From JBCCZC01 sp039188505 (GTDB lineage: Bacteria > Pseudomonadota > Gammaproteobacteria > Xanthomonadales > SZUA-38): DNA of 13,155 nt. Below are positions 8,183 to 13,155 of this stretch, piece by piece. The translations under genes were made by a program, and so were the position numbers. The notes under the pieces were generated by a model. That model did no database searches. It was not told where the DNA came from and saw only the letters and a program-made list of their open reading frames with translations. Numbering within the stretch: position 1 is the stretch's first letter; each line of letters starts with the position of its first letter. The DNA is taken from positions 1-13,155 of the forward strand of contig JBCCZC010000134.1 in the NCBI GenBank assembly GCA_039188505.1, in the 5' to 3' direction.

Positions 8183-8755
8183 TTAGCAGCTCTCCGGCCA
8201 CGCACCGGCGGCAAGCGCGGTGGCGTAGTGGCGTATGTCCGGAGGCCAGGCCGCCGTTTCGGCGTCGAAGCGGGCGCGGTCCCCGCCGTAAAGCGCGCGG
8301 ATTGCCTCCTCGAACCCCGCGAGATCGCCGGCGATCGCGCCGAGGAAGCGGTTGGTCCGGTCCTGCGCTGCGCGCCGCCCGTCCCGCCTGCCGCCCGCAC
8401 TGCGGGCCTCATCGACGAGGCGACGCAGCGCTGCCGAGGCGCCACCGCGCTGGCGCTCGAGCCAGGCCCAGTGGCGCGGCAGCAGGGTCACCTCGCGCCC
8501 GACCACGCCCAGCTTCGGGCGCCCGCGGCGACCCGTGCGCACGGGGACATCGCCATCCTCGCTCGAGAATTCCGCGGCGAGTTCCGCATTGGTCCTCCGC
8601 AGGTCCAGGTCGATCTGCCGACCGGAAGAGGGTTCGAAGATCAACCAGGGTCGACCGTCACCCGTCGTCGGGTGTTCGCGCAGGAAATCGGCCACCGTCT
8701 CGAGCGCGCCGGCGGCGCGGCAGTCATGACCGTCGAAGGCCAGGAACGCGTTCAT
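8183..8755 (-). CDS. DUF2239 family protein
   Basis: A 190-residue, probably cytoplasmic protein with no signal peptide or membrane segment. It matches the DUF2239 pattern I recognise: an N-terminal beta region with LIFEPSSGRQIDLDLR (38-53), the conserved core RPKLGVVGREVTLLPRHW (79-96), then RGGASAALRRLVDEAR (103-118), and a helical C-terminus with DLAGFEEAIRALYGGDRARF (144-163) and WPPDIRHYA. The length is typical and the gene looks intact. The molecular function of the family is not known; the basic GRRGRPKLG segment followed by helices is compatible with nucleic-acid binding, which is only a suggestion. AAGG lies 6 nt before the ATG and an AT-rich promoter region is directly upstream. The C25 gene begins 95 bp after its stop on the same strand, so they could share a transcript, but the gap also leaves room for a separate promoter. 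Confidence 0.85.
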   Translation of the reverse strand: MNAFLAFDGHDCRAAGALETVADFLREHPTTGDGRPWLIFEPSSGRQIDLDLRRTNAELAAEFSSEDGDVPVRTGRRGRPKLGVVGREVTLLPRHWAWLERQRGGASAALRRLVDEARSAGGRRDGRRAAQDRTNRFLGAIAGDLAGFEEAIRALYGGDRARFDAETAAWPPDIRHYATALAAGAWPESC

Positions 8756-8956
8756 ATTTTTACCTTGGTTTATTTATTTTTGCCGAGGTTAAATTATTCA
8801 AGTCACATAGGCAAGACCTGCTCCCACCGCGGTACCCGCACACCCGAAGACGGCCAGCGGCGTCGGTGGACCAACTACGCTATGCTGGGGATTCATGCAC
8901 GGGCCCGTGTGGTGTCGCCACGACGGCCAGGCCGCACGTGCCGAACGGAGGGAACC
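8756..8956. promoter_or_regulatory. Divergent intergenic promoter region
   Basis: This 201-bp gap separates the minus-strand DUF2239 gene from the plus-strand FN3/VCBS gene. Its first 50 bp are strikingly AT-rich against the GC-rich background. A minus-strand promoter candidate is TTGAAT (8796-8801), 17 bp, AATAAA (8773-8778); the leader would be only about 15 nt. On the plus side TATGCT (8881-8886) could be a -10, but no fitting -35 is seen. Confidence 0.4.
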
Positions 8957-11188
8957 GTGACGCACCGAAAGATCCTGCGTCGGGTGGCGGCAGCCGCCCT
9001 GCTGCTCGTCTCACCGCTCGCCGCTGCCGAGGGATCCCCTGGACCAAAGGGGCTTCCGCCCGCGGTTCCGGCGGCCCCGACCGCCACCGACGGCGACTTC
9101 ATCGACCGCGTCGGCGTGACCTGGACCGCTTCGGCGGGGGCCACGGGCTACGAGCTTTATCGTTGAGACACGGCGGACCTCGCGAGCTGTCCGGACGAGC
9201 CGATTGCGCAAAGCCAGTTGGATTTCGCGCTGGGCTTCGGCATTGGCTCGGGTGACGAACGCTTCCTCCGCGTCGATATCGACGACGGTGCCTTCGACGG
9301 CGGCGGCCTGCCGGGTGCTGCCGACTTCTCCTGCCTGCCCCCGGGCGCCAGCGGTGCGGACTGCCAGTTCGCCCTCGGGAGCGCCGATGCGGGCGCGATC
9401 ATCGTCGGCATCTCGGCAGTCGGCACGAACCTCGGGCCCGACGACGAGATCCGCTTCAACCTGGCCTCGGTCATCCCTGCAGCCCTCTTCGAACCCGTGG
9501 CGGTCCGGGTCCGGCTCTACGAGGACCCGGTCGACGCGCAGAACGGGTCGCTGGCGACGCTGGCGGACAATACGTTCTCGATCCGACTGCCCGACGGTAC
9601 GAGCTTCGATGACTTCGATGTCGAACAGGGCGTGATCTACTTCTACCGTGTGGCCGGCTGCGACGCGATGAGCTGCTCGGCGCTGAGCGCGCCGGACGCT
9701 GGCAATGCCGGTATCGAGCCGCCGCCGCCCCCGGTTCCCACGGCGACCGACGGCACGACCCGCAACAGCGTGGTGATCTTCTGGGATCCCGTCGACGGCG
9801 CGGACCACTACGAGGTCTACCGCTGCACGACCGAGGAAACCTCGAGCTGCGGCACGCCCTTCTTCATTACCGACCGCACGTCGTGCAACGACACGGAGGC
9901 GGAGCCGGGGGTGGTCTACTTCTATCGGGTCACATCCTGCAATGAGGGCGGGTGCTCCGACTTCAGCGTCGCTGACACCGGCTTCCGGGCCGAAGACCCG
10001 CCGGATCCCCCGGAGACGGTCGTCGCAACGGACGGCGACTTCACCGATCGGGTCATGGTCGAGTGGAGTGCGGTCGAGGACACGACCCGCTACGACCTGT
10101 ATCGCTGCCCCACGAACCGCGCCAGCAGCTGCGGGCCGCCGATCGGTTTCACCTCTGGGCTGACCTTCGACGACTTCGACGGGGACCCACTCACGGTCTA
10201 TTTCTACCGGGTCAAGGCCTGCATAGGCGAACGATGCTCCGCCTTCAGCAGCGGTGATGACGGCTTCCGATCGGGGAGGCCCTTCGAGGAGCTGGCGCAG
10301 ATCCAGCTGCGCAATGGCGATACCGGGGCCTGGCTCGCCTACCAGATCGATGGGCATTTCGTGGTGGCCGAACGCATGCCGGCCTTGCCCGAGGATCTTT
10401 CCTGGAAGGCCGTCGCCCGCGCGGATTTCAACGGTGACGGCAACCCGGATCTGCTCCTGAACGATACCGTGACCTCTGCCTGGCGCGTGTACCTGCTCGC
10501 GGCGGCCGATGGCTCGGTCATCGACTTCGTGGATCTTGAAATCAGCCCGGCGACCGGCCAGACCTTCCGGGGCGCGGCCGACGTCGACGGCGACGGCCAG
10601 GCGGATATCGTCTTCCGCGATGACGCGACCGGCGCCTGGCTGGCCTTCCTGTCCTCCTCCGGGCAGCTCGAGCCCCTCGACGGCGTCACCCAGCTGCTGC
10701 CGTGGACCTTCCAGGGCCTCGGCGACCTCGATGGGGACGGCGTTGCCGAGCTGCTGCTGCGACATGCGGACCGGCAATCCTGGCAGGCCTTCAGCTTCGA
10801 CGCCGGGGTTGTCGTGGGCGCCAGCCGGGTGAAGATGACCCGGAATCCCGACTGGCGCTTCGTGATGATGGCGGATCTGACCGGCGACGGTATCGCCGAC
10901 GTGCTGCTCCGCAACGCCACCAGCCTGCGTTGGCATGTGTACGCGTTCGACGACACCGGCGCGCCCGTTTCCGGCGGCCGCCTGCTGCTATCGCCGCGAC
11001 CGATCTGGGAGTTCCGAGCCGTGCGCGATCTCGATGGCAACGGGGTCCTCGATGTCGTCCTCAGGAACACCGAGCTTGGCCGGTGGTATGCCTACCTGCT
11101 GCTGCCGGACCGGATGATCGGCGAGAGCGGCCGACTGCCGCTCATCGAGGATCTGACCTGGGAGAGCCAGCCCGCGCCAGACCATTGA
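8957..11188 (+). pseudogene. Secreted FN3-like/VCBS-repeat protein gene with one in-frame TGA
   Basis: GTG 8957 has GGAGG at 8947-8951, 5 nt upstream, and opens a signal peptide (residues 1 to about 24: KILRR then AAAALLLVSPLAAAEG). Counting the stop as residue 70, the frame encodes 743 residues. Three fibronectin-III-like, Cys-paired repeats follow: repeat 1 from about 36, repeat 2 about 258-345, repeat 3 about 350-440. Each has YxxYR then Cys-X7-Cys, and YFYRV then Cys-X4/5-Cys. Repeat 1 is split by a segment of about 125 residues (88-212) that looks like a separate beta-sandwich. Residues 445-740 form an FG-GAP/VCBS propeller with five Ca-binding loops (DFNGDGNPD, DVDGDGQAD, DLDGDGVAE, DLTGDGIAD, DLDGNGVLD). 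TGA at 9164-9166 replaces the first Cys of repeat 1; the frame continues cleanly for 673 codons. A recent nonsense mutation or a sequence error is most likely. Function, probably adhesive or surface binding, is inferred. Confidence 0.8.
9164..9166 (+). other. In-frame TGA at a conserved cysteine position
   Basis: The three repeats read TAT-CGT-TGA, TAC-CGC-TGC and TAT-CGC-TGC at the equivalent place, so a single C-to-A change explains the stop. The spacing to the next Cys (7 residues) is the same in all three. Downstream, CGGAC (9174-9178) can pair with GTCCG (9189-9193), but I see no bulged U or GGU loop as in bacterial SECIS elements. Confidence 0.85.
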
Positions 11189-11195
11189 CGCTGGT

Positions 11196-11222
11196 GGGGA
11201 CCGTCCGCTTCGGGCGGTCCCC
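11196..11222 (+). terminator. Strong hairpin after the FN3/VCBS gene
   Basis: GGGGACCGTCCG (11196-11207) pairs with CGGGCGGTCCCC (11211-11222) around CTT, a 12-bp stem with one G-T wobble, 7 nt after the stop. There is no T-run behind it, so termination would depend on stem strength or on Rho. The gene end is still clearly marked. Confidence 0.65.
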
Positions 11223-11549
11223 GAGCGCCGACGCAAGGGTCTGAGGCGGACGCTGGATCGTGGGGCGCGCTGCCGCGCGCGGAAATTGCCAGTCCCCTGA
11301 CAACACCGGCTCATCGTGCCAGGTCTCGCTGGCGGATCGGCACGGCGCTGCAGACGGCGCCGAGTGCGGCGAAAGCGATGACGACACCGGCGCTGCGATA
11401 CCGGAAGCGGACACGCCTTGACTACCCGTCGCGCCCGCAATCAACTGAAGCTAGGAGTATTACGGGCGCTTTCCGGAAGAACACCGGGCGTCGGGAAGTG
11501 GCTGTAATCCGGCGCCGGCGGCGGTTCGCCGCCGGCCCGGGCGAAAGCG
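11223..11549. other. Gene-free stretch with a possible gene remnant
   Basis: No intact gene is supported in these 327 bp. On the minus strand one frame (11314-11421) reads stop-to-stop as 36 codons with a membrane-helix-like end, SAGVVIAFAALGAVC, then SAVPIRQRDLAR and TGA. It has no start codon and may be the tail of a decayed transporter. GC-rich self-complementary patches (around 11262-11280 and 11343-11362) are present. The hairpin at 11514-11536 is listed separately. Confidence 0.35.
11514..11536 (-). terminator. Hairpin downstream of the CarD-like gene
   Basis: GCCGGCGGCG (11514-11523) and CGCCGCCGGC (11527-11536) form a perfect 10-bp stem with a 3-nt loop, starting 13 nt after the CarD-like stop on the minus strand. 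No T-run follows. It is probably the transcript-end stem, although on the opposite strand it could equally be an isolated palindrome. Confidence 0.5.
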
Positions 11550-12035
11550 TCAGACCTCGCTGCGCTTCCGGATGTCGACTTCGATTTCCGAGATCGGCTT
11601 GTCGAGCGCGGCGGCGAGTTCGTCGGCCAGCAGCTCGAATGCGGTCTGCATGTGCTTGCGGTCAGCTGCACGCAGATTGTTGCCTTCAGCCTGAAAGCGG
11701 GAAAGCCCTTTGTAGACCCGAGCACACTCGAAGGGATCGTGGGAGGCGATGGCCTTCTCGTTTCGACCCGTGCGGGTCTTCCACTGCTGGCTCATGGTGC
11801 TGTCGCAGGTCTCGATGTGCTTGAGGACCTTCTTCGCCTCGGCGGCGCTGATGACCTCGCGGACCTCATCTTCGAGTGCCGCAGGACGCATCATGATGTT
11901 GAGCTTCGCGCGGGCAAACCAGAGCTTGACGAAGCGCCTGGGCTCCTCGCCCATGAAGCTCTCGGGATCGATGGAAACGACCTGCCCAACGCCGTGCTGG
12001 GGATGAATAACGGAAGCACCCTGTTCGATAGAAAT
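11550..12035 (-). CDS. CarD/CdnL-type transcriptional regulator with ATT start
   Basis: The 161-residue protein begins MSIEQGASVIHPQHGVGQVV, the opening of the CarD/CdnL/TRCF RNA-polymerase-interaction domain (residues 5-65). It is followed by a helical domain ending in LRAADRKHMQTAFELLADEL, typical of CdnL-type proteins of about 160 residues. By family it binds the RNA polymerase beta subunit and stabilises open promoter complexes; DNA contacts are likely through the C-terminal half. Between the upstream in-frame stop TAA and the domain there is no ATG, GTG or TTG. The only well-placed start is ATT (12035-12033), 7 nt after GAGGAG (12043-12048). The first in-frame ATG, codon 28 at 11954, would delete half of the polymerase-binding domain. 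A promoter at 12079-12107 fits a leader of about 37 nt. The family call is strong; start-codon use is inferred, and an ATG-to-ATT sequence error remains possible. Confidence 0.82.
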   Translation of the reverse strand: MSIEQGASVIHPQHGVGQVVSIDPESFMGEEPRRFVKLWFARAKLNIMMRPAALEDEVREVISAAEAKKVLKHIETCDSTMSQQWKTRTGRNEKAIASHDPFECARVYKGLSRFQAEGNNLRAADRKHMQTAFELLADELAAALDKPISEIEVDIRKRSEV

Positions 12036-12042
12036 GGCCTTA

Positions 12043-12048
12043 CTCCTC
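12043..12048 (-). promoter_or_regulatory. Shine-Dalgarno that decides the ATT start
   Basis: GAGGAG on the minus strand is followed by a 7-nt spacer (TAAGGCC) and ATT at 12035. Both its strength and its spacing are good, which is why ATT rather than the internal ATG at 11954 is chosen. Confidence 0.6.
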
Positions 12049-12078
12049 GCTAGCGACGCGTATTAGCGCAAGCCTTTG

Positions 12079-12107
12079 ATTTTACATTTTTTTCAAACTT
12101 TCCTCAA
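12079..12107 (-). promoter_or_regulatory. Sigma-70-like promoter for the CarD-like gene
   Basis: On the minus strand TTGAGG (12102-12107) and TAAAAT (12079-12084) are separated by exactly 17 bp, with TG just before the -10 and an A7 run in the spacer. The predicted start near 12072 gives a leader of about 37 nt to the ATT. It is the best promoter match in the window. Confidence 0.6.
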
Positions 12108-12277
12108 GTTGACCGGACATTCGGGCCGGCACGCCGGGCTCGACTCTGGCCCGCAGCGGCGCGTTCGCGGGCGTAGCGAGGGCGGGTTCGTGCCTGTCAT
12201 CGCCGCTGCGGCTTTGCGGCGGTGGACGGCAGTGGTACCTTGGCGCGTCAGCCGGTAACCCCGCCCCGGAAAGCAGT
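12108..12277 (+). other. GC-rich structured leader before the glycosyltransferase
   Basis: This stretch has no gene. GGCACG (12128-12133) pairs with CGTGCC (12189-12194) and encloses CGGGC/GCCCG (12135-12139 with 12149-12153) and CGC/GCG (12160-12162 with 12167-12169). CGCCGC/GCGGCG (12201-12206 with 12216-12221) follows. It may be a folded 5' leader or a palindromic repeat. TTGACC at 12109-12114 resembles a -35, but no -10 fits. Confidence 0.3.
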
Positions 12278-13155
12278 ATGTCCCCAGCAGAACAACGTCG
12301 CGTCGCGGCCGTTTCGGTCGTGGTGCCGGTCTACAATGTCCGCCCGCACCTCGAGGCCTGTCTCCGGTCGGTTCTCGATCAGTCCCTCAAGGAGCTGGAA
12401 CTCATCGTCGTCGACGATGCCAGCACCGACGATACCCACGCCGTGATCGCCGCTCTGGCGGACGCCGACGAGCGCGTCCGCCCGGTCCGACTCGACGCGC
12501 ACGGCGGCGCGTCACGGGCACGAAACTTCGGCCTGGCGGAGGCCCGCGGCGAGTACCTGATCTTCCTTGACGGCGACGATCGGTGGCCGAACCCGGGGAT
12601 GCTTGAGGAACTGGTCGCTGCAGCGCGTTTGAACGCCGCCGATCTGACGGAATTCGGCTTCCACCGCGATGACCGGTCGGACCCGGAGTGGACCCAGTCC
12701 CCCCCACCGCGTCGCGTGACGCTGTCGTCCAGCGACCCCGCGAGTCTTCGCTACAACGTCTGGGCCCGATTGATTCGCCGCTCCCTGGTGACGGCGCACG
12801 GCATGCGCTTCTCGGAGGATCTCGACATCGGCGAGGACGCCCTGTTTTCGATCGGGCTCTACGCCGTTGCTGAAGTCGTCCAGCAGGTCGACACGCCGTA
12901 CTACTTCTACCGCAACAACCCGCAAGGCGTGACGAACGCCCGGTGGGACTGGAACAAGCTCCGCAGCGCCTCGAGCTGGTTCGGCACGGCGCTCGAGGCG
13001 ATTGCCGCAACGCCCCATACGGAACGGGTGGCCTGGATGCGCCGAGCTGTCATCCTCGAGCGCTTCATGATGCTCAGCCGTCGCCTCGGCGTGCTGGCCG
13101 CCCACGAGCTGGACGATCGGCAGCTCCCGGAATTCATGCGACTGTGGTCCGAACC
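12278..13155 (+). CDS. Family 2 glycosyltransferase (3' end off window)
   Basis: The frame is open from ATG 12278 to the window edge, giving 292 codons and no stop, so the protein is incomplete at its C-terminus. It has the GT-A fold signatures of GT2: VSVVVPVYNV (12-21), VVDDAST (44-50) for the nucleotide, GGASRARNFGLAEARG (76-91), and the metal-binding FLDGDD (96-101). FSEDLDIGEDALF (178-190) carries the ED of the catalytic-base region, and PYYFYRNNPQGVTN (207-220) is the YyYr-xx-SvT-like motif common in polysaccharide and LPS GT2 enzymes. By family it transfers a sugar from a nucleotide-sugar donor to a growing glycan at the inner membrane face. Donor and acceptor cannot be read. No membrane segment is seen so far. 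GGAAAG (12268-12273) is a modest Shine-Dalgarno. It is divergent from the CarD-like gene and may be the first gene of a cluster to the right. Confidence 0.9.
   Translation, partial: MSPAEQRRVAAVSVVVPVYNVRPHLEACLRSVLDQSLKELELIVVDDASTDDTHAVIAALADADERVRPVRLDAHGGASRARNFGLAEARGEYLIFLDGDDRWPNPGMLEELVAAARLNAADLTEFGFHRDDRSDPEWTQSPPPRRVTLSSSDPASLRYNVWARLIRRSLVTAHGMRFSEDLDIGEDALFSIGLYAVAEVVQQVDTPYYFYRNNPQGVTNARWDWNKLRSASSWFGTALEAIAATPHTERVAWMRRAVILERFMMLSRRLGVLAAHELDDRQLPEFMRLWSE

Noticed and set aside
9167..9200. Bacterial SECIS element downstream of the TGA
   Set aside because: A 5-bp stem with a 10-nt loop can form, but there is no bulged U and no GGU-type apical loop, so it is not distinguishable from chance in GC-rich DNA.
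9011..10936. 641-codon minus-strand open frame opposite the FN3/VCBS gene
   Set aside because: The plus strand carries the repeat and Ca-loop motifs with a signal peptide. The minus frame is a compositional shadow.
11378..11824. 148-codon plus-strand open frame across the CarD-like 3' end
   Set aside because: It is antisense to a recognised regulator and arginine-rich, with no ribosome binding site.
11550..11954. CarD-like protein starting at ATG 11954
   Set aside because: It would remove the first 27 residues of the polymerase-interaction domain, which are clearly encoded and preceded by a good ribosome binding site.
12168..12180. ops-like antitermination element (GGGCGTAGCGA) upstream of the glycosyltransferase
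   Set aside because: Only 8 of 11 bases fit GGCGGTAGCGT with the central GC swapped, and it lies inside a GC-rich palindromic patch.
12402..13105. Minus-strand open frames opposite the glycosyltransferase
   Set aside because: The plus strand has the complete GT2 motif series; these frames are shadows.
1..13155. CRISPR array, tRNA, rRNA, insertion sequence or integrase
   Set aside because: I saw no regularly spaced direct repeats, no cloverleaf or rRNA sequence and no transposase or integrase motif on either strand.

Overview
The window is GC-rich, densely coded DNA from a Gram-negative bacterium. It is most likely a gammaproteobacterium of the Xanthomonadales/Lysobacterales (Wenzhouxiangella-like) group. 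This rests on four features: many signal-peptide-bearing secreted proteins, a matrixin-type protease ending in a GDGFER tail of a kind I associate with secreted proteins of that group, a CdnL/CarD-type regulator, and a DUF2239 gene. The placement is an inference from gene content, because no rRNA or housekeeping marker is present.

Layout. Bases 1-340 hold no convincing gene but contain three hairpin-forming palindromes. From 341 to 8755 four genes lie on the minus strand. In transcription order they are a DUF2239 protein (8183-8755), a large secreted gingipain-like C25 cysteine peptidase (4524-8087), a secreted sortilin/VPS10-like Asp-box beta-propeller protein (1120-4380), and a secreted matrixin-like zinc metalloprotease (341-1117). 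The metalloprotease starts 2 bp after the propeller gene stops. Bases 8756-8956 are a divergent, AT-rich promoter region. On the plus strand, 8957-11188 encodes a secreted protein with fibronectin-III-like repeats and a C-terminal VCBS/FG-GAP propeller. Its frame is broken once by an in-frame TGA exactly where the sister repeats have a cysteine. A strong hairpin follows at 11196-11222. A minus-strand CarD/CdnL-type RNA-polymerase-binding regulator (11550-12035) has no ATG, GTG or TTG that preserves its N-terminal domain; the only well-placed start is an ATT behind a good Shine-Dalgarno. A divergent family 2 glycosyltransferase begins at 12278 and runs off the right edge.

How the genes may work together. 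Two peptidases of unrelated classes and a propeller protein of the peptidase-accessory/protein-binding type, all with signal peptides and all on one strand, suggest an extracellular protein-processing or nutrient-scavenging block. Only the propeller-metalloprotease pair is tightly coupled by sequence. The rest of the grouping is proximity. The CarD-like gene and the glycosyltransferase appear functionally separate.
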